A stretch of 64,000 nucleotides of DNA from contig NC_088961.1 in NCBI RefSeq assembly GCF_010111755.1, forward strand, positions 248,001-312,000, read 5' to 3'. Below are positions 19,341 through 31,311 of the stretch, piece after piece (the stretch's first letter is position 1; each line of letters starts with the position of its first letter). A model generated the notes under the pieces. It was not told the DNA's origin and made no database searches. It saw nothing but the letters and a program-made list of their open reading frames with translations. The DNA is from Nakaseomyces glabratus. Taxonomy: Eukaryota > Ascomycota > Saccharomycetes > Saccharomycetales > Saccharomycetaceae. The position numbers were made by a program, and so were the translations under genes.

Positions 19341-20177
19341 ATGACGAATAATGAACTATATGGGACAAATGTCAATGACAGCTTCCTCCATCATGTTTTA
19401 GACTGCTTTCCAAAAGTTATAACAACAAAATCAAATCTTCCTAAAGATATAGAGGATGTGCAGCTACAAAGAAAAGTATTGGTTATTGATGGTGATGATT
19501 ATTGTCTAGCAAATAAAGCGCTAACTAATGAAGTTGTTCTAAGAAGTAAACACATAAAGGAATCAAAAAATATTCTCAGTAGTTTATTAGAGTTACTAGA
19601 TCAGAATTTGGGACAAAAATATGAAATATCAAGTAAAGAAATGTATGGAAACAAAAAGCCTTGGAAAGAAAACAAGATCGAAGAAATGAATACTGAAGGC
19701 ATGATATATGTTAGCTATTGGACGAAGGTAGATGATGAACACACTGTACCACTCTTATTTCTCTCCTTTATGTTGACAGAAGAGGAGAATTTAACTCATA
19801 ATGACCCAGTTTCAAGTGTAATTTTCTTATATGAGATTCAAATATCGAAAGAATTGAGAAAGCAAGGTCTAGGACAATACTTCTTAAGTAATTGTCTCTT
19901 TCAATGTGCTAAGCGACTACTTGATAACGACTCTTTGAATTTAGAATTTCCATTCGCGGGAATTGAACTTACTGTTTTCGCCGATAATCTCCCAGCTATT
20001 AATCTGTATCAAAAACTTGGCATGACACACACTCCTGAATCACCCAAGGATGTATTATATGACCAGAATACTCGACGGAGAACTAGAAATTCAAGAAAGA
20101 TCAACAACAAAAATGAAAGTCCTAGGATACTAATAAAAAAGCCGCTATATTATATGTATTGGAAGCCGATATTGTGA
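19341..20177 (+). CDS. NAT4: N-alpha-acetyltransferase for histones H4 and H2A (NatD)
   Basis: Acetylates the N-terminal serine of histones H4 and H2A, without partner subunits. The 278-residue product (about 285 in S. cerevisiae) carries a GNAT domain. The acetyl-CoA-binding motif A is visible as ELRKQGLGQYFL (RKQGLG at 173-178), preceded by the strand IFLYEIQIS. The late FADNLPAINLYQKLGM segment is the usual GNAT motif B. The start is the first in-frame ATG. In S. cerevisiae NAT4 (YMR069W) lies directly upstream of MOT3 (YMR070W). The order is kept here, but about 11 kb separates the two. Confidence 0.9.
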   Translation: MTNNELYGTNVNDSFLHHVLDCFPKVITTKSNLPKDIEDVQLQRKVLVIDGDDYCLANKALTNEVVLRSKHIKESKNILSSLLELLDQNLGQKYEISSKEMYGNKKPWKENKIEEMNTEGMIYVSYWTKVDDEHTVPLLFLSFMLTEEENLTHNDPVSSVIFLYEIQISKELRKQGLGQYFLSNCLFQCAKRLLDNDSLNLEFPFAGIELTVFADNLPAINLYQKLGMTHTPESPKDVLYDQNTRRRTRNSRKINNKNESPRILIKKPLYYMYWKPIL

Positions 20178-23100
20178 TAAATTTGATATGAGCAAAAATT
20201 CCCAAAGATGCACACTTGACAAACATATAACTCGTCATATAACTTGTCATATAATCCTCAATAGAATGATTTGATAGTCATACTTTAAAAATCTTTGAAA
20301 TGAATTAAGGTAAATTCCAAATTTTACATATACCAAAGGTAGCGCACTACCTTAGAAGGACATTCATTTACACAATCAACTCAGATTTATGACGTAATCC
20401 CAATCAAGATTCATAATTAGTGTGTTTTAGGAAAGCTGGCAAGGAAAAATATATCCAAGATTTCTTAGACAAACTTAACTTCTATGGAGAAGACGATATC
20501 TTAAATAAAAATGTCGTACTGTAATGGCCCCGCATTGTAGCAATACCGAAGCGAAAGCAAAATGTTCTAGCCTATATGATAACTCGCTCAATCGTCGCTT
20601 ACATTACAAGAGCTTAGAGGCTATAATATCCATTATTCTTTCTTTAGTATCTGTAGACATCCTAGTTCCAAATTTTAATTTAAGTAAACTATAGCATCTA
20701 ATGCTTTAGAGATAGCATGCAGTTATCTAATCTACAAGTTTAATAAGGAAAGGACAATCTGGAAATAGTAAATGTTGTAGACATATTATTTAATTTCGGA
20801 CAAATGATATACTTTTATTCAAGCTTCTCAAATGAAATGGCTTTCTATCATGTAAAAAAACTTTTATTTAAGTTAGCCATAATGTTTTTTGATAGGCTAA
20901 TATAACTATTCAATTATTGACTAGTTAACCAATCGACTCAGCGTGGAAGAAAGGCATAAGGCGATCTATGTAGGTCATACTACACAGAACATCACAGGCC
21001 CTATTTGAACAGAGAATGTGTTACTTGGATTTTAGACCAGAGATTTGCCTGCACTCAAATTAAATTGCTTATTGAAACTTCAAATTTCTTAGAATTACGG
21101 GATGTCTAAATTGAGTACATGCATTCAGTTGCAAAGAAAATTCTTTAGGTTGTAAGTAGCAAGAAATATCGCATCATGAAATTTGCGAGTTCTCCGAACA
21201 TGACTACTTTTCTGAGTCTTTTCATTAAAGGGAGTTTAATTTACGCAATCACAACATTAGCGTGACGTTCAAAAACTTTCTAGAAAGTGTAAATATTGCA
21301 GATGTTCCTCCATTCGACCTTCAAAATGATCGACTCTGTCATGACTAGCTGAAGTTGTAGAGCTTGTCAACACTTTTATCGTGCATTTGAATAAATCACA
21401 TGTATGCTAAAACAGAAGCAGTCATTATCTTTTGTTTATATTAAGGATAATTAAAATCTAAGCATGACTCCTTTTCAAGAATGCATATCTCAAAAAAACA
21501 CATCTTACCATTTTAGGTTTCCAGCTTTGAACATATATTCAATGCCTCAAACATTTTACATGACCGAATTGAGGTTTCTTTCTAGATGACCAGCATGCTT
21601 ATGGCACGATTGAGTGTCGAGATTAAATAGAATCACTTGCCTAATCTGTAATTCATTGGTACATTTTCCTATCAAAATCTATTGAGTGGTATTTGCGCCC
21701 AAATTTGTTTGACTAAAATATTTCAATCTTATATGATTACACCTTTTTTTTTTGTTTTTACCTCAACAGTAAATATTTTAGCAACGAATGGTGTTAATTG
21801 CCCCACAAAGAACTAACGATAAAACAAAAATAAACGCTCTCATGTTTTTCTAATTTTCTAAAATTCCTGGAATTTCATGCACAATATGTCCTTGATATTC
21901 AATTCCTAAAAATTTTCTTACTTCTTCCAGTACTTTTCATCACAAAATGCTTAAAATAGGAAAAAACTTAATTGCTGTCTATTCAGAACTCTTATTTACT
22001 TTTTGCAAAGTATACATGAAATGTTTTGTTAAATTTTCAAAAGACAATAAAACCAAATTTCCTTTCCTGGAGTTTATTTAGTCTATTTTGAAAGCCTACC
22101 ATATCCTTTAACAAAAATTTTTTTTCTTCCGGTCTTCACAATTATACAATGGAACATTAGGCCCCACAAGGATCGAAATGCAGTTACAATAATCTTCCAG
22201 TTCTAACCCATACGAGTTTCATAAATCTCATGTGGAACCTAAGAATTATTACCAAATAAAAAGAATATATACACTTCTTACTTAGCATTGAAATGTGGAT
22301 CGCAATGTTGCGGTATTCCGTCTGTTATATTTCCAATACCCGCAAACACGGACAAAAAAAAAAAGAACTGTTTGCGTTGTAAGGTAACAACGGAACAACT
22401 GAGTGCAGAAAGCGGGAAGATGGAAAAAGAGATTTTTGAAATCTTAATTCTTTTTCGCTTATAAGAGGCTGTAGATAACTATTCGGTCCTAAGTATGGAC
22501 AAGGTAAGCACAGTTTGTGGCAAATCAGCGCCGCGGATGCCAAAAGGGTACATGGTATTTAGTCCCCAATAGTCTGGTGTAGTCAACCGATTTCCTTTCA
22601 ACTCGTAAAAGGCTCAATGACGAACAACTTAACTGACTTTGAAATGTGCTTTTTTTTTTCTCTTGTAGTCTACAATACATATATCGGCCGGTAGTTTATA
22701 GCTAATATCCGCTGCTTACATTGGGTGATCTACGAAAAAACAGTGCTTATATAATTAAGTTTGTACACGATCAAAACTGACAAAAATGTCTAAAACAATT
22801 AGGACATATTTTTGCTTTTTCTTTTCCCAAGAAGAAAAGACTACCAAAATAAGACATTTTACGGGGGTACGGAAGTAATACACAACTTCGTGAGTGGGTT
22901 GCTGTCCATTGTTTTCTTTTTCCTTCCAACTACCTTTAAAATCACATGTACGAGGTATTTTCAGAAAAGTTCATACTTTGTTGACTTAGAAGAAGGCAGG
23001 GGAAAGAAAGTACACTAGTGATTTTGTGTTTGTGCTGAAGTAATACCTTTCTCCTCTACGTTTGGAAAGAGTAGAGAACACAAGGGATGGCCAAGCGTTT

Positions 23101-26100
23101 TTGTAGAAGCCGTTAATTGTGGGAGGGGGGAAAGCAAAGAAAAAAATTAGAAAAAAGAAAAGTTTAATAAACTTTTCTTCTTCTAGAGTATGACATGTTG
23201 ATGACATAACTGAAGTAAGCAGTAAAGATTTGCATATGGTTTCTTTTTCCATTATGCGTTATCATTAGGATTCTGTACATTACTTCTATACCACTACATC
23301 AAAATTTATCACTAGGGGAAATATCCCAGTGAGAAGAAACTGCCATTATTTCTTGAACTCTGACGATACACAGTACATCCTTGCCCTATTTATGGGTAAT
23401 ACATGTATGAAAAAAGTTATAAGTGGGATTTCATGAGGAAAAGGGCTCTTCTTCTCAGAAAATGGGTATCTGCCAACTTTTGGCATTGAGATCAAACGTT
23501 GGAATCAATGCTTCCCTGAGGATGTGATAATTGCTTATGAAAAGAGAGTGAAGTGTTTCTGATTGGTTTATAAGACTACAACCAATGCTGATTTGTTATA
23601 CCTCGACTTTTGGAGCACGGATAGAGTTACCTGAGAAGGACCGTTCAATGCAGCTCTTTCTTTCTATAGGAATATCGAAATTCAATGCGTGCCTAACTAT
23701 CAAATACCCAGAGTGGTAGAAGTACCCATGAACCGGGAAAAGTTCAATATCTATTAAATCTTAGTAGCTACCCCCTATTTTAAGCTTTTCATTTCGTTAC
23801 TCATATGCCATCTATCTTGCTCATGATCTTTCTGTGTGTAATTTTAAAATATAAGGATTAAAGTTTTACTGCCAGTTTTAAGGATAATGTTCTTGCTCAG
23901 AAAGGAACGCACAAATTTCCAAACCCTCATTCTCGAATGTGTTTCAAGTTGCAAATGCAAACCATCACAAAATCCCTCAAGGGAAATCTGTGTAACTTAA
24001 ACATTTCCTTCATACGCCATTGCTTCCTCACTCCCACCTGTCATGAAACCGAACAGAAAAAAATATCAGAATGCTGTCAAATGCTACGTTAATTTCTCTG
24101 TACAGGTGGTGTACGTAGTTTCTAGTGGTAGAGTGCAATCTTCTTCTCTACGTGATTTCCCAAAAGAAATGCATGGAATTTTCATTGCACATACATAGAG
24201 GAATAGGATAAATTACTATTAAGAAAAAGGCGTAGCAACCCACAACAAACCGCGTGGGTTGTTGTCTAGCATGAATCGAATCACTTCTATTTTGTATGTG
24301 CTAGTTTGGAGCTGGTACAAATCATCAGCATCGCCAATTTTTCGGCTCTCTTACACTTACGCACTGAATTTGTATCTGTTTCATATTTCAGCTTTTCTTT
24401 TTTTGTTTTTGTTCATCTTTATCTTTGTACTACACAATTCCAAGTGGGGACAACATTTATCGATGAATGGTGCGACCGAGGCAGCGGGGATGTAAATGGC
24501 TCCGTTAGATTCTATACTGTGGTGCAAACAAAATGAGACTCTCATTGCGTTGTACATTTCAATAATGGTACCACAAAAAGACAATGATGAGTGTGTTTGC
24601 GAACTTATACAGGCTCTTCGCGTTGTAAGAGGTAAGCACACTCAAGCCTTTCTCACACACTAGTGTGAAATGCTAACAAAACCTCACAAGAATGAGAAAA
24701 ATCGCAGACGCCCCAATGAACTAATTTTATGTCTCAGAATTTACTGCTCGGATTTTATTTTTTTTTTCCAGTGTTGCTTCAATATAATATTCATGGCGAA
24801 ATCCATGATAAAATATAAGTTTATGTTCATGGAGTCCACATAAACAAGGTACATTACTTTTTTTTAGCTCATCTTGATAAGGATGGTGAAAAAAGCAGAA
24901 CCAGCAACTAGTAACTTCAGATTGTTCAGTGAACACTTAAATCTACTAGTACAAATGAGTTTTACGCCGATTGTCTTACTCTGGATACTTGTACACAAAA
25001 TAATCAGTAGATGATGCGTTGATGAACGGCTTCCTTTGTTGTTTTCGCCATTCGAGTTGGGTACTTCTCTTAGCTTTGTTTTTGTCTCTTAACTAGTAGC
25101 ATAAGGGGTTATAATAGTCCTATTCCTGAGGCATTGTTTTTTATCTGCAAAACACCAAAACAGTAATGTACGAGTGAGTGTGTTGTTGTAGAGGTTTGTC
25201 GTAATTTAAAAAAAAAATCACATGTTGTCGCTTCCTCTTTCGAAGTGCAACTGTCAGTGAAAAGAAAGCAGTAAACTAATGCTTTATTCTAAGTTGGGCT
25301 TTTGTTTATAAGCCTAAAATCTATATCGGTGATTAGAGCTAGGAATTAATACATATTCCTTTGTTATTAGCCCTAGAAAACTCTTTAACATTAATTCGAA
25401 CAATTGAATTAACCTTCCAAACAGGTGATCAATTACTTGTTACACGGTATACAGTCGTCTCTTAAAGGATGCTAGCTAAACAATGGCTTTGCGAGCCAAC
25501 TAAAATTAGAAGAGCACAGTAAAAGGCGAACAATAGCGCCAAACTTTTCTTTTTCTAATTATTGTCTGTTATCCCTTTTAAGGAATTATTAAGCTTACAG
25601 GTGACTGTTAGCGCGAAATGGTGATATATCTCCTTCTTTTCAATAACACAAAAAAGGCCTCTCTCAAGTAGAATTTCTTCAATTCTCTTTTTGGAAATAC
25701 TTATCCGAAATGCAATCATATACAGCAGCCTATCATAATGTATGAAAATTGTATTGCCACTAGCATGGTAGATTCCCATTTATGAGAGCCACTCCTCCCA
25801 CAACTTGGACGAACCTCCAAGAAGATTGGGTTTGCCATTGTGTCACATTTGCCCCTAAAAGAATCTGTCTTTCGCAGTGCCAATTTATCATTTACATTTC
25901 GAGCGATGGTAATTTTGATATTATCAGTATAGCTTAAAAAGATTGAATACAATCTTGATTAACATACTAGGAACAGACCTGAATCTATATGTCTAAGACC
26001 AGTGAGCTAGATATGATTTTCCAGCGAATTGCTTTACTCTATAGCAAGAGGGTAAAAGAAATCAACACAACTCAGTAAATTCTTAGTACATAGGGCCTTT

Positions 26101-28474
26101 TCCAATCCCATTTATCCATACTGAAAACAAAAAACACTCAAATTTAATCAAAGAACGAATATTAGGACAGAATAGATATTTTTGTGATAATAATTCAAAT
26201 TAAACTAGGAAGGTAGTTTCAATGGAACACTCCTTGGCACAGTAAACAATTGTTGCTTTTTCTTTTTCTTATTGATTATAATAAAATAAAAAGACAAAAT
26301 TCTTTTTTTATTTACCAAGCAGCACTACTACTAAAATGATTTTATTTTTCCTTTAACTGTCAATTCACCGTGTTTTTTTATGTAACAAACAACCTTCTGT
26401 TTGTAGTACTTTGTATTCACTTTTTTCTGCCCATATATTTGTAAATATAAAGGAATTTCTAGGACCCTAAGTAAAAATGCCTAGTAATTTTAGTATTGTA
26501 TCTTGTCTTTATTTAAGACCCTTCTCAGAAGCTGTTGCAGCGCTAAACAATGTCTTTGAGAAATGCTTTCGAACCTCGTACCTGTTACGCCTATAGACAC
26601 AAAGAACATTAAGCTATACTTTTATATTTTTTACGCTGAGTTTCTACAGTGTGATGTAATGATAGCTACCATTTTACCTTTGCTACTTTGCTTGCCGGAT
26701 TCTGGATTCCTAGGATTGGGAGCATGAAAATTACCTAACTCGAGGGGATATTTATTTGGATTAAACATCAGGAGGACTAGCAGAATTTTTCTTTTTGAAT
26801 GTATGCTAGTAGTACCAATCATTCAAGAATGAGATTCACAATTATATCCCTCAGTTTAAGCAAATAAGCAAATCTTTATGATGCGCTGAAAATGGGTCCC
26901 GTATTGACTACAACTGCAAATACAATATCTTCATAAAGGTTGTGTTTTTCCTTTCTTATTTGTCAGCGAACGACTTCATCTTTAGTCAAACTTAAGACAA
27001 ATTAGTCTGTCATTTCGTCACTGCTCCCTCTTAAAAGAAAAAAAACACTGCCTCCTCTTATATCTAGCCAAGAGGTTAAGCTCCAATAACATTAGAACTA
27101 GGAGTAATCAACTGTTTCATTAAGTTTTCCTCTTCGCGAATCTTTGCTTTCTGTAGTAGAGCATATTATATGGTGGCTAGTACAGCCCTGTCAAATTTCC
27201 AAGCCTTAGACCAACGCCTGTAGGAAAGCAAAGTGAGCAGGAAGAAACAGCTGTACAATCGACAATCACATTTAACTCAAGCAGAATTTCAAACACTACC
27301 CGCACACAATGGACGGTGGGCAAATCCTTTGTCCGGTTGTACGCCATACTCTAAGGCCTACGCCCTTTCTTACCCTAGTCGATAATAGCACACAATACCT
27401 GCTGTTAGCTTCAGCAAGAGCCAATCCTTCACCAAGTTACCCACTGTACTCGAAACATCCCGTAGGCATCTTCTCCTATATGCCATGTTCAGATTCTCAT
27501 GAGAATCACGCAGCTAAACAAACAAAATTCTCTTGTATTCACTTTCTTTTCTGTATGTGTTGACAACGTACGAACGTCATATTTGAATCACTGCTGCGCT
27601 GATTTCTAAGAGCTATACATTCGACACAAGAACCTATCCTGTTATTCTTTTTTTTTTTCAATTTTTTTTACTTTCGTGGATCTGCCTGCCAACGTCCGTC
27701 TTACGCTGTTATTGCTCCATTGTCCTTGCGCAGTGTTCATCTTTGTCCCTCCTCTTCCAATTGTCTTTCCCGTATCATACTCTTTCTCGAGCTTCGCTGC
27801 TATCTAAACTCAGGTAGAATTTATGGTTTATTTTGGAATGTGTACCATAGAAACAGTTGCAGGATGTCTTTTACTCATCTTCTACCATTAGTAAAACTAA
27901 CGACATCCGTTCATCCTCCGTGTACCCACAATAAGAGTTCCCAATTATGGAAAATGGTATAAGCAAAGCATGCCAATCAAATTAACTTTCTGTCTCGTCT
28001 CGGGTTGAAGTAAAAAAATGGAGACTAGGGAGTATTTTATCTTACCTCTTGCCCGGCCATTCTTTTCCTATTAGCAACTTTTAGCTATTACCTACAACAA
28101 CTATTTCTTTGCAAGGGAATCACATCAATTGTCCGCAGTGATGTTGTCTTTGTCTCATAGGAATTGCGAAGGGAGTGTACCCCTTCTTAACTTTGTTCTC
28201 TCATCCACCTAAACCAATACACTTACTCTACAACTAGCTACCGATATTCGTGAGAACAAGATAAGACGTAAGTCACAAGAAAGATGAGAAAGAGAGAGAA
28301 GATCAAAAAATTCTTTGCGAGTGCTCTACGGCATGTTCTCTGTGATTGCAATAAGAATATGTTTCTTTCCGACTCGTTTCTCTGCATTTTTGGTACATGT
28401 TTCCTTGCAGCTGTTCCGTACATGTAGCAGATTACTGTGGGATTTCTGCCACCCACTGAGAATTTCATACTCCT

Positions 28475-28506
28475 CCCCTTCCTTCCTCCCCCTACCCCCC
28501 TCCCCT
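28475..28506. promoter_or_regulatory. Cluster of four stress-response elements
   Basis: CCCCT, the reverse complement of the Msn2/Msn4 site AGGGG, occurs at 28475-28479, 28489-28493, 28497-28501 and 28502-28506 in a C/T-only tract broken by a single A. It lies about 2.8 kb upstream of the MOT3 ATG. Function is inferred from motif density only. Confidence 0.5.
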
Positions 28507-28745
28507 ACTTGAACATCGATGCTTAGTATGGACTAAGTAATATCTGCACAACATCTCGATGTAAATAATGTGGACAAAATCAGCTGGAATACGCTCCCCA
28601 TAAAAGATAAGTAAAGTAGACAAATAGCGTAGACAGTGCAGTAGAGATGCCCATCATATCATTATCTTCTCAGAACAATTTTCTTTTTTCTTTGTCCCTG
28701 CTAGAAGATCATGAAGCACAGAACAACCATATACCCGGCATAGAA

Positions 28746-28790
28746 GCTTTCAATGCTTTCAATGTTTTCAGTGTTTTCAATGTTTCGATT
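28746..28790 (+). repeat. 9-bp tandem repeat, four to five copies
   Basis: Head-to-tail 9-mers related to GCTTTCAAT: two exact copies, then GTTTTCAGT, GTTTTCAAT and a degenerate fifth unit. It lies in the long MOT3 upstream region. No function is evident. Confidence 0.7.
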
Positions 28791-31311
28791 ACTCAAAAGA
28801 AAAGCTGGTGAAAAAAAGAAAATGAAGATAAAACACAAATGCCTAACAAACGTAATTTCTTCATACACAAATTGGGATCATTTCCATTTGCGTAAAAAAT
28901 CAAATCACAGAAATAACCAACGAAAAGTGTTGTGGGAGAGCTGGGAAAAAAAGCTAAACACCTTGACAACACGTACATAGCGTCGATCAAAGTGGTTTTT
29001 TCTTTTTCATCTAGGCTTCTGCTCTCGTTTGTTGTCTCCCGAGAACAATTGCAACAATAGATTTTTTTTTCTTTCTTTCTTGTAATTTAAAGATATACTT
29101 TTTCCCTTTCTCCCCTGCTATACTCGGTTAGAGAAGAACAGTAGAGGGAAAAACAAAACATTCAAGTGGGAAAAACATACACACTCGCCAACTTACAGAA
29201 GAGAACAATCCTCCCACCTTACTCGTCTCAAAAAAGACCACTAAAAAACTGAGAAAGATTCCCTTTCTTAAACTATCTTACATCCAGCAAATTAAAATCC
29301 CTCTCCCAGAGTTCTTAGCTAATAAAGTTAAAATTTTACTTTGTCCCTTATTACTCTTCTGTATTAATTTTATTTTTTTTTAATCTACAAAAAGAATCCA
29401 AAAAAAAAAATTGATATATATCAATTATGATTTCTCAGCATCAAAACTTCCCTTTTCTAATCTTACTCCCTTTATGCTACTTGAACTTCCCTTTAATCTT
29501 ATTTCTTGCTCTCTTGCTAACATATAGTTTCTTGTTCTTAGCTGAGATCAATTTTTCATATTTTAATAGCCGATTTCTGGTCTCATCTTCTTGAAGAGCA
29601 CTACCGTCTTTTTTTTCTATCTTTCACACAAAAACTCACACACACACTCTCTCAAAGTTATTACCTACTTTAGAAAAGATCCGCTTTGCTCATTGGCGCA
29701 GTTGTATTCCTACTAATACAAAGACTACACTCCGTATCTACTTTTGCCAACATACAACACTTCTTCTATTAACCTGGATTCCCCTGTATTAGGTGAATAC
29801 TTGATACTAAAGAGAAGATATTTTTACATTTCAAATCAAGGATCTGCAGAAAAAATAGACAACTTTGGATAGGCAATCTTTTGACGTTTGACATTCCGCT
29901 CACCCAAGAAAAGAAAGAAAGAGATTCATACTTACTACTCTTACTCACAAAAGCAATCAAGTTTAAAAAAACTTCCTTCCTCGTGGGATCAATCTATAGT
30001 GGATAAACAACAAGAACTCATTTCAGAACAAGCCTTCTCTACAATATAGTTTCAATACTACCGTGGCTACATCGAGGTTTCCCACATACCAATAAAGGTG
30101 ATCCCTCACATCTGTTAGTTTACATTCGTTACTTAAAGAAAAAGAAAAGAGACTGCTAAATTATAGCTCCATAAAAATACCAATTCTAGCACTTGCAAAG
30201 TTGTCAACTTTACTTCCAACAATTCAATTCCTTTCCACTCTCCAAGAAACTTCTCAGATTGTACATAAGATCAGCTCATACACTACAACCAAATTGTGCG
30301 CATATTTTGAAATACACATTACTCACCAACTCATACTTCTTCCAATCTAGAATCCCTTGCGAGAATACAGGCTGCAAACAATCAGGAATAACAAGAGATA
30401 ACCATAAGGAAAGTACTGTAATAAGCCAACTAATCAGAAGCTCACAACCCTCAAATTGCAACCAACAAAGTACTCTTGATTATTTTGTTCCTTGCATATT
30501 GAAAGAAGACAGTGAGAACGTTATTTCATAGATATAACCTTTGTCCAGCACCACGGTCAATAACACATTACCGTGATAAACGTCTATCAAGTGCCATTAC
30601 TTCATTCTTCAGTTATCTGTTATCCAGTTAGCTTTCATAACTGGATTCGTTCAAGTTAAAGTTTTGGTAAAGTTGTTTTTTATTTGCATCTAACGGATCC
30701 ATTTCACAGGAAATTTTATTTACTTGGCATTGTCATAATTAGAGATAAAGGGCCAAAAGGAAAAAACGACCTCTGGCTTTCCAAGTGACATACTCTTTCT
30801 TCGATAGAATTTTTTCGTTGAGCTACCCTCAAAGAAACATAACTTAATAGATTGGAGAGAATTTCCTTCAAACATCATTACATCTTAACTGAACAATAGA
30901 CCTATTAATCTGTTGTTTACACTGATAAGTGATTAAGTAATTCTGCATTCGGCATTATATTAGTCTCTGAAGATTTAAGATACGGTTTCAATACCCTGAT
31001 AATAATCAAAAGTGAAAGAAATAACGTTGCCAACAACCAACTCGCATTTCTTCTCCAAGTTTTTTGTGATTGTGCTTGTTTTGTCCTTTCCAAAAGATTA
31101 AGTCAGTTTTTTTTCACTCCCTCAGGTCCTATTTACAAAGATCGCAGCGAGCGAAAAAGAAAAAAGTTTAATTTCTTGAGAAGTCGGTGATACTCTGGCC
31201 TGGACAAAGTAAGGATTGCCAAATTCTTGCGGAAAGTACAAATATTACGGAACACTGTGTTGAAGTTTACAACAGCTAGTTAAGGAACATACATTGCTTC
31301 CTTAGTAACTG

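Larger units (their letters stand above)
20178..31311. other. About 11-kb gene-free region upstream of MOT3
   Basis: No supportable gene was found on either strand. Frames are all under 90 codons from ATG and show no family. There are many homopolymer T and A runs (for example around 27647-27671), a 9-bp tandem repeat (28746-28790), a homopyrimidine tract with four CCCCT elements (28475-28506), and an HSE-like TTCTAGAA near 21281. From roughly 28 kb to MOT3 the + strand is poor in G and rich in C, T and A runs, as long yeast mRNA leaders often are. The simplest reading is a very large promoter and leader for MOT3. A non-coding RNA or decayed genes cannot be excluded by eye. Confidence 0.6.

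Noticed and set aside
20430..20530. A short protein-like open stretch (KEKYIQDFLDKLNFYGEDD) preceded by TTTTAG, resembling a second exon
   Set aside because: No TACTAAC or GTATGT partner lies upstream and no family is recognised; open stretches of about 30 codons are common by chance.
21270..21290. Heat-shock-element-like TTCTAGAA
   Set aside because: Only two inverted nTTCn/nGAAn units and 10 kb from the nearest downstream start; too weak to list as a site.
21240..21340. Another protein-like stretch (TFKNFLESVNIADVPPFD)
   Set aside because: Only about 30 codons between stops and no match to gag, pol or a known gene; not enough to claim a relic.
30193..30531. 112-codon frame in the MOT3 upstream region
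   Set aside because: It opens at a TTG, contains no internal ATG and resembles nothing; probably chance in G-poor DNA.
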